Positions 8,384 to 17,549 of a DNA stretch of 64,000 nucleotides are shown piece by piece. Below the pieces are notes generated by a model that saw nothing but the letters and a program-made list of their open reading frames with translations, was not told the DNA's origin and searched no databases. The position numbers and the translations under genes were made by a program. Every line of letters starts with the position of its first letter. Position 1 is the first letter of the stretch. Origin of the DNA: Oscillospiraceae bacterium (GTDB lineage Bacteria > Bacillota > Clostridia > Oscillospirales > Acutalibacteraceae); NCBI GenBank assembly GCA_910574935.1, contig CAJTCU010000006.1, forward strand, positions 1-64,000. Reading direction: 5' to 3'.

Positions 8384-9361
8384 TCAACGGGCATCCCCTC
8401 TTTCACGGCTCGGCTTCTGCCTTGCAATCCCCAGATAGGACATTAAAAAATCGTTGACATCCTTGCCGACTGGCGGCGGTGCGTCAACGATTTTATAGTC
8501 TTTCTGCAATAATTCTTGTAGGGCGGCGGTACATAAACGCCCTGCCTTGTCGTTATCCAGATGGAGATAGATGGTCTTTATCTGGGGATGGGCGTTGAGG
8601 AACGTGGTGAGGGCGATGGGGATTCTGCTCTCCGCAAGCTTCTTTTGGGGCTGGTACACGCCCGACAGAGAGAGCAGGTTTGCCGCCTTATAGTCCTTTC
8701 CCTCGCATTTGAGGTAGGTGGCGTAGGACAGCACATCTATGGCGGCTTCAAATAAATGCACCTTATCCGTAGGCTCTCTTGCCAGAAGTCGGAACGAATA
8801 CCGCTTGTCGCTGCCCGATGCGTCACGCTTGAAGCTCCCCATCGTTCCACGGCAGGCGGCGTATTTGGGCGTGCCGCTTTCATCCTTTCCGATAAAAACG
8901 GCGTTGTGGTAGTCGGCACTCTCGTAGATTGTGCCGTCTGCGATGCAGTCCTGCACGATGGCGTAGTCGATGCCACGCCCGAAAAGGTACTGCAACACCT
9001 TGTCGCTGTCTTTATTCCTCGGCGGCAGGAGCAGCACTTTCGGCTCGTCCTTTTTCACGGCAGGGGGCGGCGGCTTCCAGTCGCCCATGTCCCCCGTGAG
9101 GGTCTGCACGGCTTCCACAAAGCCAAGTTCCCGTACTTTCATCAGATAGTCGAGGGCGGAGAAGCCGCCGAAGCCCCGTGACCACCAGTACCATTTGCCG
9201 TTGGAAATCTTCAAGCTGTCGTGTTCCCTTGTGCAGTAGACATTACCTGCCACACGCTTTAGGTTGCTCGGCTCATACCGTTGCAGGTAGGAGAGCAGGT
9301 CGATTTGCCGTGTCTGCTCAATCACGGCAGGGTCAAACTGAACGTAGCGGTTACTTCCCAT
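8384..9361 (-). CDS. DUF3991/Toprim primase-like protein
   Basis: A 325-residue protein whose N-terminal part (YVQFDPAVIEQTRQIDLLSYLQRY, later WYWWSRGFGG) is a DUF3991/zinc-finger-like primase module. The C-terminal part is Toprim-like, with an acidic HLFEAAIDVLSY and IYLHLDNDKAGR (Toprim DxD-type). Such proteins prime synthesis on the transferred strand or support element replication. It follows the PARIS-like cassette and a hairpin at 9392-9427. Confidence 0.8.
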   Translation of the reverse strand: MGSNRYVQFDPAVIEQTRQIDLLSYLQRYEPSNLKRVAGNVYCTREHDSLKISNGKWYWWSRGFGGFSALDYLMKVRELGFVEAVQTLTGDMGDWKPPPPAVKKDEPKVLLLPPRNKDSDKVLQYLFGRGIDYAIVQDCIADGTIYESADYHNAVFIGKDESGTPKYAACRGTMGSFKRDASGSDKRYSFRLLAREPTDKVHLFEAAIDVLSYATYLKCEGKDYKAANLLSLSGVYQPQKKLAESRIPIALTTFLNAHPQIKTIYLHLDNDKAGRLCTAALQELLQKDYKIVDAPPPVGKDVNDFLMSYLGIARQKPSRERGDAR

Positions 9362-9391
9362 TCAAATATAATCACCTCCAGAAATGAATTT

Positions 9392-9427
9392 AGCCGAGGG
9401 GCTTTCGTGGGGGAAAACCTCTCGGCT
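9392..9427 (-). terminator. hairpin terminator after the DUF4435 gene
   Basis: The minus strand carries a 10-bp stem (AGCCGAGAGG / CCCCTCGGCT, one mismatch) 27 bases after the DUF4435 stop. Together with the terminator at 11803-11837 it isolates the two-gene cassette from the conjugation operon. Confidence 0.5.
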
Positions 9428-9453
9428 ATGTAAATTTTCTATAATATTTTTTC

Positions 9454-10314
9454 TTAGGCACTCATAACTGCCAAAATTTTATCTTTAACATATTCTAATT
9501 TCTTAATATCGAAATTACATATCAAGTGCCACCTAAAATCATCCTTTCTAAATTTTATTTTGGTAATATCTCTAATGTGGCAATATAGACTTTCGAATAA
9601 AAACTTCCCACAAATCAAGTTAAATTCATCATTATGTTTCCTATGATAGCAATTTTTAATTTTTTCTATTTCTGATTCTGCATCACCATTTAATGAAAGC
9701 ACCTGTTTTTGATATTCTTCAAAGGCACCTGCTTTTTCATAACCATCTTTACTGTCTATAAAAAGATACGGTGACCGTGAAACACTTTTCTCTTGTGGAT
9801 ACTCCTTTTTTACATAACAATAATAATAAAACAGACGGCTTGCTTGACTAATAATCCTATTTTTCCAATTATCAAAATCTACTCTTATTTCAACTTCTTT
9901 ATCCGAACATTTTAATTGTCCTTTGGAAAATTTTTCACATGCTTTTTTGTCGATGAAGTAATTTTCTATATTATATGTTTCTAAATATATAAAATTTGGA
10001 CTATCAATCATTTCATCTTGGCAAATATACCAGTCAAAATCTCCATCAGCAAGATAGATATTCTTTATCTGAGGATTTTCAGTATTATTTACACCAAATT
10101 CATTAAATGATTTTTTTAATTCTACTTTACCTCCTACACCTAAAATTTTTACTATTCGATATTTTTTACCTAATAATCTTTTGAAGATGGTTTCGTATTC
10201 AAATTCTTTTCCCTCATCCTCTACAAAAATATTAATGTCATTTAAATCACAAAAAAATAAATATTCTGTTGTTTTTGCTTCTGAGGAATACAACAAATCA
10301 TCTGTATTTTCCAT
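9454..10314 (-). CDS. DUF4435 Toprim-like protein (PARIS AriB-like)
   Basis: A 286-residue DUF4435 protein. Toprim-type acidic residues are visible: E32 in FVEDEGKEFE, the D90-x-D92-x-D94 cluster in LADGDFDW, and the ETYNIENYF motif. In PARIS anti-phage systems the DUF4435 partner (AriB) is a nuclease released by the ATPase when an anti-restriction protein is sensed. ATG 10314 is preferred over an upstream GTG because AGGTGAT precedes it. The gap to the ATPase gene is nine bases. AT-rich compared with neighbours, suggesting transfer. Confidence 0.68.
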   Translation of the reverse strand: MENTDDLLYSSEAKTTEYLFFCDLNDINIFVEDEGKEFEYETIFKRLLGKKYRIVKILGVGGKVELKKSFNEFGVNNTENPQIKNIYLADGDFDWYICQDEMIDSPNFIYLETYNIENYFIDKKACEKFSKGQLKCSDKEVEIRVDFDNWKNRIISQASRLFYYYCYVKKEYPQEKSVSRSPYLFIDSKDGYEKAGAFEEYQKQVLSLNGDAESEIEKIKNCYHRKHNDEFNLICGKFLFESLYCHIRDITKIKFRKDDFRWHLICNFDIKKLEYVKDKILAVMSA

Positions 10315-10323
10315 ATTTATCAC

Positions 10324-11667
10324 CTAATCAACATATTTTTTCTCAAGCTTAAACGTCTTATCTCTATTTTTACCTATTATTTCTGGCGCATGGGTAGCAA
10401 AAATCAATTGAATGTTTTTATTTATTTCCAATGTTTTTTCTACAAATATTTTTTGCCAAAAAAGATGAAGCGATAATTCTGGCTCATCAACTACAAATAT
10501 TCCTGATGTGCTGTTTTTTACTTTAAAAATCAAATTTGCAAAAAAAGTAATTAATTGTTTTTCGCCAGAAGATAAAAATTGTATGCTTATAGGCTTTTTG
10601 CTATACTTAGTTGTAAAATACACATGTCCCATAGGATTAATTCTAATGACCTTTTCATCCTCGCCGGTGTTAATAAACTCGTTCATCGTATCAATAAATT
10701 TTTCAATTGGTTTTCTTATATCAGCCTTTTGCCTTTCCATTTCTTCTGCAAGAGAAACTATTTTTTTAATTTTAATAACTTCATTCATCTTTAAAAGAGT
10801 AGTTACTTGTATTGTTTCTTTGCCTTTGCTAATGTCATTGCATATTCCATCAAAAAATTCAGCAAAATGTATTTCCTCATCTTTGGTTATCAGTGATAAA
10901 TCTTTTAATATCTTGATATATGCAGTTTTTGTTGCCCGAATACTATTAATATTCGCCTGCTGATTAATAATTTCATTTAGCAAATTATCAGAATCTGTAT
11001 ATTGTTCATTAACATCTAATGAAGATTTGAGAATATTATTTCTAAATCTATCACTTATATCTGATATTTGAGAATAAATTTTCCTACAGCTTTCCTCGAT
11101 TAACCGTTCAATTTGTACCATTGCTAAATCTTTATTAATGGGTTCCTCAAAAGAGTCATCAACATAAATTGCTCTATTTCTTCGATAAAAAAACATATTA
11201 TCTTCATTATCAAAATCATATACTACGGATGAACGGTTTAAAGGGAGATAAACATAGTTGAAAATCCTTTTAATTTCCATCAAAAATTCATACCTATTAA
11301 AATAATACCTAATCTTTTCAAAATCCCTATCTTTACCTCTGCTTTCCTTTAATATCTCTACATTTCTTTCAATTACATTTTCTTGCTCATTAAATTTTGT
11401 CCGAAGTTGATTATCTTCTCGCACTATAACTATTTTTTGTACTTTTTTCGTGTTGTTTTTGGGGGCATATTGTAATACTATTTTCTTGAAATCATAGTCG
11501 AACAATTTATATATTTGCCCCGTAATTATAGCCTCAGTTATATTCAAAATAGTAGTTTTTCCACAACCATTTAGTCCATACAAAAAAGTAACATCGGAAT
11601 TAAATGTGATATTATCATAATTATAATGCCCATAGAGTTTTTCTATTTGCAGTCGAAGTAGTTTCAT
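10324..11667 (-). CDS. ABC/AAA15-type ATPase (PARIS AriA-like)
   Basis: A 447-residue SMC/ABC-like ATPase. Walker A is GLNGCGKTT (residues 31-39), the ABC signature is LSSGEKQ, Walker B is FVVDEPELSLH and the switch His lies in FATHAPEI. Size and operon partner fit AriA of PARIS rather than OLD, since no fused Toprim is present. ATG 11667 is chosen for the GGAGGAG seven bases before. The gene is clearly more AT-rich than the surrounding conjugation genes and bears its own promoter, typical of a moron-like defence cassette. Confidence 0.7.
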   Translation of the reverse strand: MKLLRLQIEKLYGHYNYDNITFNSDVTFLYGLNGCGKTTILNITEAIITGQIYKLFDYDFKKIVLQYAPKNNTKKVQKIVIVREDNQLRTKFNEQENVIERNVEILKESRGKDRDFEKIRYYFNRYEFLMEIKRIFNYVYLPLNRSSVVYDFDNEDNMFFYRRNRAIYVDDSFEEPINKDLAMVQIERLIEESCRKIYSQISDISDRFRNNILKSSLDVNEQYTDSDNLLNEIINQQANINSIRATKTAYIKILKDLSLITKDEEIHFAEFFDGICNDISKGKETIQVTTLLKMNEVIKIKKIVSLAEEMERQKADIRKPIEKFIDTMNEFINTGEDEKVIRINPMGHVYFTTKYSKKPISIQFLSSGEKQLITFFANLIFKVKNSTSGIFVVDEPELSLHLFWQKIFVEKTLEINKNIQLIFATHAPEIIGKNRDKTFKLEKKYVD

Positions 11668-11699
11668 ATAAATCTCCTCCAATGTCGTTACTGTCACTG

Positions 11700-11728
11700 A
11701 TTATACCACCTTTCACCACTATTTTCCA
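11700..11728 (-). promoter_or_regulatory. candidate promoter of the PARIS-like cassette
   Basis: A perfect TATAAT lies on the minus strand at 11700-11705, 33 bases before the ATPase start. The -35 region 17 bases upstream is poor (TGGAAA). Position between a terminator and the first gene supports it. Confidence 0.4.
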
Positions 11729-11802
11729 TATAAATATGCACCTCTAATAATATATTCTTGCCCAAATAGAGATAAAACTATTGTCTTATATCATATTATT
11801 TG

Positions 11803-11837
11803 CTAAAAGACGGCATCAGCTCTACGCCAACGCCGTC
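11803..11837 (-). terminator. rho-independent terminator upstream of the PARIS-like cassette
   Basis: Minus-strand GACGGC...GCCGTC stem followed directly by TTTTAG, about 20 bases after the stop of the gene at 11857. It would end transcription of the conjugation operon before the cassette. Confidence 0.55.
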
Positions 11838-11856
11838 CTTTCTTCGGTTCAGTCCG

Positions 11857-12186
11857 TCACAAAATCCCTGCTTTTTTCAGATACCCCACGCTGTCATAGC
11901 AGCCACGGAAGTATACTGCCTGCATCTCCATGTCCGTGAGCTGGTTCTTTAGCTCCATCACTTCAATGAGAGCCGCACATTCTTCCTTGGTCAGCTCGCT
12001 TTCCGTCTCGCTGTCAAACACGCCTAAGACCTTGGGATATTTCTCATAGATTCCCTCAATCTTGTCTTGCAGGGCTTTGTATTCCTTATCTTCCTTTGAC
12101 AGCTTGGCGGTGACAGAGCTTAGATATTCGTTGAAGATGCTGCCGTGGACGTCTACAAAAGTCTCAAATCTGAACGCATCAGACAT
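11857..12186 (-). CDS. conserved small ICE protein, unknown function
   Basis: A 109-residue, acidic, all-helical protein beginning MSDAFRFETF. GGAGG lies eight bases before ATG 12186, so the upstream in-frame GTG is not used. It sits immediately downstream of the helicase 3-prime fragment and before a terminator, so it was the last gene of the helicase transcription unit. No recognised motif. Confidence 0.6.
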   Translation of the reverse strand: MSDAFRFETFVDVHGSIFNEYLSSVTAKLSKEDKEYKALQDKIEGIYEKYPKVLGVFDSETESELTKEECAALIEVMELKNQLTDMEMQAVYFRGCYDSVGYLKKAGIL

Positions 12187-12265
12187 TTTCCTCACCTCCG
12201 ATTTTTCTTATCGCCACCTATTATACTGCCCAGAATCCTGCAATACAAATGTGCAAACGGCAAAT

Positions 12266-13204
12266 TTAACGCTCACGGTTCGGCGTTTTCTTTTCGGGCG
12301 GTTCGGTTTCCTGCTCCGGCTCGGTATCCATGACGGGGGTATCTTTCTCGTCCAGATTCAGCTCGATGTTCAGAAGATTGAGCCTGTCGGTCTTTTCTTT
12401 CAGTTCTTCCTCGTAGGCAAAGGGTTTCTGCACCTCGGTCTTTGCGTTGGCAAGCTGCTCCAAGGTTTCCGTTTTTCTGGTCTTGGCGGCTTCCAGTCTG
12501 GCAGGGAGCTTTCCAAGCTCGTTCTCAATTCTGGTGATATTTCCTAAAGCATCAGAGCCTAACTCCACCTTGTATTTTCCCGTGCCGCACAAGTTTAGGC
12601 AGTAGTGGGTGTAAAAGCTGTCGTACCAGACCTCCATTTGGAAGCCCCGATAGATGCCGATTGGTACGGGCTGTGGGGAAGTGTTCTCCTTGCAGGCGGC
12701 AAGGAGCATCTCGCCTGCGTCCGCTTTTTCTGCGTAGGTCTTGCCGCATAGGGTCATGGGACAGAACTTGTCCTCGCCCTGCGGCTTGTGCTGCCCGGCA
12801 AGGACGGCATCGCTGCCGTAGCTTTCAATGCGTTCCTCAAGCTCCTTTATCTCCCTCGGAAAGTGTTTCAGTATCCTGTCCTCAAGGTCGTAATGTTCGG
12901 AGAGGTAGCTCTGCTTTAGGGTGCGGAGCTTGGAGACCTGTATATCCAAGTCCATCTTTTCCTTGAAACGCTCATCGCCCGTGGCAAGCATCTTCACCTC
13001 CGCAAAGGAGAGAGCCACCTCGTCCACGTCCTCGGCGGAGCGCACGGGGCTTTTGCTCGTCATTATCTGGGAGATGAATTTCTGCTTGGATTCCACAAGC
13101 TGATAGAGGTAGGCATCAAAGGTCTGCTCCGTCACATAGCGGTAGACTTCCACCTCTGGGAACATGTTGCCCTGCCTTTCAACCCTCCCCTGGCGCTGTT
13201 CCAA
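12266..13204 (-). pseudogene. 3-prime fragment of the split methylase/helicase gene
   Basis: This 312-codon frame begins at TTG and opens with EQRQGRVERQGN, which is helicase motif VI (QRxGRxxRQGN). It continues with the C-terminal lobe of an SNF2-like helicase and a charged tail. It joins in frame to the fragment ending at 25065: PWRPSD + LEQRQGR. The 11.86-kb transposon sits exactly between them. Cut off from the ATPase motifs, it is probably non-functional unless the transposon excises. Confidence 0.87.
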
Positions 13205-15063
13205 GTCAGTCGGTCATTTTTTGCGGACAGTTCAATACATGCCATCCGTTTCTGCTCCCTGCTCCTGCGTTTGCTCTCGTTTGACTTCTCCCTCTGCATC
13301 TTCTTGGCGCAAACGGGACAATACTTTGATATGCCAGAGCCAGGGACGTATTCAACGCCGCACACTGTACAGCATTTAGCGGGCAACGCTGTCCACCGCT
13401 TTGTGGGTGTGATATGTAATTCACCGACAAAGCCGATGAATTTATAGTAAATCTTGATTTCCTGCCTAACCGTTCCGTCCGCTGACTTCTCACGCTCCGA
13501 AACAAGTATCTTTTCTATCAGCGCATTTATAACGGTTGCGTCCAGTTCCTTTAAGCCTTGGTAGTTACGGATAAGGGAGAGGAAGTCACGGATTCCCTGC
13601 GATTTCTCGTAGCTTTCATTAAGGGTTTCCATTACCTCTTTTAATCTCGCTTCAATTTCAAGCTGTTCTTTCTGGTATTTCCCCGACATCATCTCGAAAT
13701 TCCGCTCGGTGATACGCTCCATGACCTTATCCTCATAGAGAGAGGAAAACAGCCTGTCAAGCTCCGCAAGGCGTTTGTTCAGTTTCTTCCGTTCTTTCTC
13801 CATTGCCTTTGCCTTGCTCTGGTCTGTTTCCGTGAGCCGCTTTTCAATCGCCCTCACCGCCCGCTCGTCATTCACCGCCATATCCGCAAAACGATTGATG
13901 TCGTCAAGGACGGCGTTGAATAAGTCCCTCGCTTCAATGGCGTGTGCGGTACACATGACGTTTCCGTACCTGCCATAATTATTACAAGTGTATTGTACGC
14001 AGTCGATGATGTCGGGGCGTTTCCTCCTGTTTGCACTCATAGCCCGCAGAGCATAGCCGCAGTCCGCACATTTGATAACGCCTGAAAAAATATTCTCAAA
14101 GCCGCCCTTATTCTTTTCCCGCCTGCGGCTCGTCATAAGCTGTTGGACAGTATCAAATTCTTCTTGTGTGACTATGCCCTCATGGGTGTCGGGTATCACT
14201 TCCCATTCTTCTGGTAGCTTGGACGGTCTTTTCTTGCTTTTCATATTGGCGGCAATCCGCTTGTAGCCTGCAAGGTTTCCCGCATATATCGGGCTTCTTA
14301 GAATACTTCTCACACTATTTTCGCTCCAAATATAACGGTTTTCCTCGTTATCCTCAAAGTATCTCTCATAGCCTGCCGCCCCCTGCTCCGCCGCATAAGC
14401 GGCAGGGCGTAAAACGTGCTGGCTGTTGATGTGCTTGCGGATTTTTCCAAGTCCGTTTCCCGCCAATGCAAGGTCAAATATCTCCCTTACAACGTGCGCC
14501 ACCTTATCGTCAATCAGCAGATGGTTGTGGTCGGCAGGGTCTTTGATATACCCATAGGGCGCATACGTCCCCATGAATTTCCCCTGTTGAAACCTCGCTC
14601 GGTACGCCGATTTTATCTTGACCGACACATCGGCAGAATACATTTCGTTTAGGATATTGCGAAACGGCGTGATGTCCATAGCAGATTTATTCAAGGTATC
14701 CACGCCATCATTGACTGCTATATACCGCACGTTATTTTCGGGGAAAAAGACTTCCAGATACAGCCCGCAGTCAAGATAATTTCTTCCTAATCTTGATAAA
14801 TCCTTTGTAATCACGCAGTTTATCAGCCCGTTTTCAATGTCCTTAATCATGTTCTGAAAGCTCGGTCTTTGGAAATTCGTACCAGAATAACCGTCGTCCA
14901 CATACGTTTTTGCCAGATGCCAGCCCTGCTTTTTCACATAATCCGTGAGGATGGATTTCTGCGTGGCAATGCTCGCACTCTCGTTTTCCGTGCCATCGTC
15001 CTTAGATAAGCGGCAGTAAATGCCGACTGAATAGATTTTCTTTTCTTCTTTGATTCCTGCCAT
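13132..15063 (-). CDS. large serine recombinase (TnpX/TndX family)
   Basis: A 643-residue site-specific recombinase that excises and inserts the nested transposon. The resolvase domain starts IYCRLSKDD with nucleophile Ser20. A recombinase domain, a CADCG...C zinc ribbon (about residues 330-375), a long coiled coil (about 405-480) and a second CxVC...CPVC finger (about 555-580) follow. ATG 15063 has GGAGG upstream. The natural gene end is lost: the frame crosses the element end at 13208 and reads about 25 codons into the helicase gene in another frame. In the excised circle the joint would instead give CTG-ATG-TAG, stopping immediately. Confidence 0.93.
   Translation of the reverse strand: MAGIKEEKKIYSVGIYCRLSKDDGTENESASIATQKSILTDYVKKQGWHLAKTYVDDGYSGTNFQRPSFQNMIKDIENGLINCVITKDLSRLGRNYLDCGLYLEVFFPENNVRYIAVNDGVDTLNKSAMDITPFRNILNEMYSADVSVKIKSAYRARFQQGKFMGTYAPYGYIKDPADHNHLLIDDKVAHVVREIFDLALAGNGLGKIRKHINSQHVLRPAAYAAEQGAAGYERYFEDNEENRYIWSENSVRSILRSPIYAGNLAGYKRIAANMKSKKRPSKLPEEWEVIPDTHEGIVTQEEFDTVQQLMTSRRREKNKGGFENIFSGVIKCADCGYALRAMSANRRKRPDIIDCVQYTCNNYGRYGNVMCTAHAIEARDLFNAVLDDINRFADMAVNDERAVRAIEKRLTETDQSKAKAMEKERKKLNKRLAELDRLFSSLYEDKVMERITERNFEMMSGKYQKEQLEIEARLKEVMETLNESYEKSQGIRDFLSLIRNYQGLKELDATVINALIEKILVSEREKSADGTVRQEIKIYYKFIGFVGELHITPTKRWTALPAKCCTVCGVEYVPGSGISKYCPVCAKKMQREKSNESKRRSREQKRMACIELSAKNDRLTWNSARGGLKGRATCSQRWKSTAM
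13208..13235 (+). repeat. terminal inverted repeat, recombinase-side end
   Basis: Outer end of the nested transposon. Its core TTTTTTGCGGACAGTTCAA matches, in inverted orientation, TTTTGCGGACATTCAA at the other end (25037-25064). The outermost ten bases are only partly conserved. Confidence 0.7.
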
Positions 15064-15117
15064 ACTGTAAAACCTCCGTATCTGCCCTAACTGTTTTCAT
15101 GTTCCATTGCGTACATT

Positions 15118-15309
15118 CTAAGCGGATAACCCGCCATTGTCGAAGGTGTCGCCCTCGGCAATCTTCCTGCGGATGTCCTCGGAGATAATCGGGATGAACG
15201 CTTCGGCAACGGTCTGTGTGCCGACATATTCACGGCTGACAATCATCTGCACTGGCTGTCTTGCCACAATGCGCTTTCTCTTTTTATTCGCTCTCTTATC
15301 CTCGCCCAT
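15118..15309 (-). CDS. small transposon protein upstream of the recombinase
   Basis: About 63 residues from ATG 15309 (MGEDKRANKKRKR...): a basic N-terminus, then VQMIVSREYVGTQTVAEAFI. It sits 54 bases before the recombinase. Small proteins of this type accompany TnpX-like recombinases. A role as recombination directionality factor is possible, but this is inference only. Confidence 0.5.
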   Translation of the reverse strand: MGEDKRANKKRKRIVARQPVQMIVSREYVGTQTVAEAFIPIISEDIRRKIAEGDTFDNGGLSA

Positions 15310-15379
15310 ACTCAAATTTTCCTTTCCAGACAGGGCAGGGGAGTATATAAAATGCTCCCGCCCTGCCAACCAGACACAA

Positions 15380-15610
15380 TCAATCCCCGCTGTTCAATTC
15401 CTCCTGCAATGCTTTAAGGAGCACCGCCGCTTCATCGGCGGTCAATGTGATTCCCTTTCCGCACTTCTCACGGTTGGGGGAAAAGGTGCGGATGTCGTAT
15501 TTCGGCTCTTTCCCGTTCCATGAGATTAAGTTGATTTCCTTTGTGTAGCCGCTTTCGCTCGTAGACAATACGGCGATTTCCTTTACAATCTCGTACTGGA
15601 TTTCTTTCAT
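15380..15610 (-). CDS. PC4/YdbC-like ssDNA-binding protein
   Basis: A 76-residue protein following the YdbC/PC4 pattern: EIAVLSTSESGYTKEINLIS, WNGKEPKYDIRTFSP and GKGITLTADEAAVLLKAL. YdbC-like proteins are homodimeric single-strand nucleic-acid binders. In this mobilizable transposon it may bind the transferred or replicating strand. It lies between the recombinase-side small gene and the ParB-like gene. Confidence 0.68.
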   Translation of the reverse strand: MKEIQYEIVKEIAVLSTSESGYTKEINLISWNGKEPKYDIRTFSPNREKCGKGITLTADEAAVLLKALQEELNSGD

Positions 15611-15688
15611 TTCCTACCTCATTTTTCTGTCTTATTTGGCTGTTTTTTCTCGCAATGCTTTTTATATTTACCTCCCGAAAAGAAAAGA

Positions 15689-16543
15689 TTAGCGGCTGTC
15701 CCTGCCCCGTTTCCTCTGCAATTCACGCTCCAAAAGTTTGATGATGGTCTCCTCCATCTGCTTCGGCGTTGTGCCTTTCGGGAAGTATTTCTTTAACCTC
15801 TCCATGCCGATTTTCACGGTTTCTTTCTGGTTTCCTTTTTCCTCCGTCATAATCGCAAAGATGGTATCCATGTCAAGCCGCCCGCTCTGGCTTAGGCTTT
15901 TCATCCGCTGTGCCTGTGAGAGTGAGGGCGTTGCTTCCTCGCTCTCCATTGTGGCGAATACGTTTTCCTGCTCGTCTTTCTTCAAATAGGACAACTCCAC
16001 CGCAGGCGTGAGGGCGATTCTCCCCCCGTCCACCATTTGTAAAATAGGCGGTATCAGTTCCGTCAATCGGATAAACCTCTGCACGGTCATCCTGCCAACG
16101 CCGAAGCCCTGCGCCACCTTATCGTCCGTCCGCAACTTCGTCCCAACTTGTGACGAGGTTAAATCCGTGCGGAAGCCTTGCCGCTTCATGGCTTCGGATT
16201 TCATCTTGTAGGCGAATGCCCGCTCCGATGGCAGGATATTTTCACGCTGTAAGTTGCTGTCTACAAGTGTGATGATGGCTCGGTCACGGTCTAAGGGCAG
16301 GACAAAAGCGGGGACTGTGTTTATCCCTGCAAGCTCCGAAGCACGGACACGCCGCTGTCCCGCAATGATTTCATAGCCGTTCCCGTCCTCTTTCGGGCGT
16401 GTGATTATCGGCGTTACAATTCCAAACTCCTTAATGCTTTCAGCCAACTCTGACAGCATTTCATCCTCCACCACATGAAACGGATTGTCTGGAAACGGGT
16501 ATAAATCTGCTGTCTTTAATACCTTAAAATCCTGTTTCTTCAT
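15689..16543 (-). CDS. ParB-like nuclease/partition protein (transposon copy)
   Basis: A 284-residue ParB-family protein. The N-terminal ParB/Srx fold has IIAGQRRVRASELAG (Box II-like), followed by VESNLQRENILPSERAFAYK and a central HTH. It parallels the ICE ParB at 39255 almost motif by motif (RLTELIPPILQMVDGG... against LTELVPEILQMVDERQ), so the two are related. No ParA lies beside it, so it may act as a regulator or oriT/replication factor rather than in partition. Confidence 0.8.
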   Translation of the reverse strand: MKKQDFKVLKTADLYPFPDNPFHVVEDEMLSELAESIKEFGIVTPIITRPKEDGNGYEIIAGQRRVRASELAGINTVPAFVLPLDRDRAIITLVDSNLQRENILPSERAFAYKMKSEAMKRQGFRTDLTSSQVGTKLRTDDKVAQGFGVGRMTVQRFIRLTELIPPILQMVDGGRIALTPAVELSYLKKDEQENVFATMESEEATPSLSQAQRMKSLSQSGRLDMDTIFAIMTEEKGNQKETVKIGMERLKKYFPKGTTPKQMEETIIKLLERELQRKRGRDSR

Positions 16544-16551
16544 TCAAATTT

Positions 16552-17517
16552 CTACCTTTCTCTTGCTCTGTTCCGATTGCTTTTCTGCAATTCTTCCAAT
16601 ACTTCTGGCGGTATTTTTGAGAGCAGCCGCCCCATCTGCTCGTTGGTTCTCTGCAACTCAAATATCCTCTGGTTGGATTTCTGTACCTTTAATTCCTGCT
16701 CGTACTTTTCATCACGCATACGCCCCGCATAGTCGGATTCCTGCCCGATTCTCTCTTTCAAGCTGTCAATATAGGCACTCTGTTTACTGATTTCTTTTGA
16801 GAATTTCTCCACGTCTGGAAGCCATGCTGCAATCATTTCCAGAGCCTTGTCACGCTTTTTCCCTGCATTAAAGGCGTTGATGTCGGAGAGGGCAGACACG
16901 ATTTCTGCATACTGTTTATCCAGCCTGCCGCCTAACTTGTAGAGCCATGTGGGGATGTGTTTCCGCTTCGTTTCCATTGAGGACTGCCCCCGCTCAAGCT
17001 GATTCCACCGTGCAGACATACGCTCATGGTAGGCGGTCTGCCACTCGGAAAGGCTCTTTTGGTTGCCTAAGATAGACTTCGCTGACAGCTTGTTGTCTGG
17101 CGTAAGCGGCACAAAGCATAGGTGCATATGGGGCGTCCTCTCGTCCATATGGACGACTGCGGAGAGGATATTCTGCTTTCCCACACGCTCCGAAATGAAG
17201 TCAAGAGCCGTCTGGAAATACGCTTTTTGTTCTTCGGGCGGTAGGCTGTTCATAAATTCTGGCGAAGCGGTGATGAGCGTTTCCACCATCATCACGCTGT
17301 CTTTCCTCGTCCTGCATCCTGCTTCAGCCACCATTTTGTTTATCTCTTTCTTGTAGGTGTACTTTGGCGGTGCTATGAGATGGTAATTGTTTTTAGAGCG
17401 TTCCATATCAATATCTGGGTTGCTTTTATAGGCTTCTTTCTTCCGTTCGTTGTGGCGTTCGCAAGCCGCAACGCCGCCTGCCTTGCGTTTCTGGAAACGC
17501 AGGATTGCATAGGGCAT
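16552..17517 (-). CDS. MobV-type relaxase (plasmid recombination enzyme)
   Basis: A 321-residue Mob/Pre family relaxase. The MobV metal motif HMDERTPHMHLCFVPL is clear, and the C-terminal third is coiled coil. The start ATG 17517 (MPYAILRFQK) is set by AAGGAAG seven bases upstream; a longer in-frame reading runs into the repeat array and is not credible. Tn4451-type elements carry a Mob/Pre relative for mobilization, so the transposon should be mobilizable in trans. The 8-base gap to parB suggests one operon. Confidence 0.87.
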   Translation of the reverse strand: MPYAILRFQKRKAGGVAACERHNERKKEAYKSNPDIDMERSKNNYHLIAPPKYTYKKEINKMVAEAGCRTRKDSVMMVETLITASPEFMNSLPPEEQKAYFQTALDFISERVGKQNILSAVVHMDERTPHMHLCFVPLTPDNKLSAKSILGNQKSLSEWQTAYHERMSARWNQLERGQSSMETKRKHIPTWLYKLGGRLDKQYAEIVSALSDINAFNAGKKRDKALEMIAAWLPDVEKFSKEISKQSAYIDSLKERIGQESDYAGRMRDEKYEQELKVQKSNQRIFELQRTNEQMGRLLSKIPPEVLEELQKSNRNRARER

Positions 17518-17549
17518 AGTCAATCTTCCTTTCTTCGGCGGGTAATCTC

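Noticed and set aside
9454-11667. OLD-family nuclease or retron-associated ATPase as an alternative for the ATPase/DUF4435 pair
   Set aside because: The Toprim part is a separate DUF4435 gene rather than a fused domain, and no reverse transcriptase or ncRNA is nearby; PARIS-like is the better fit.
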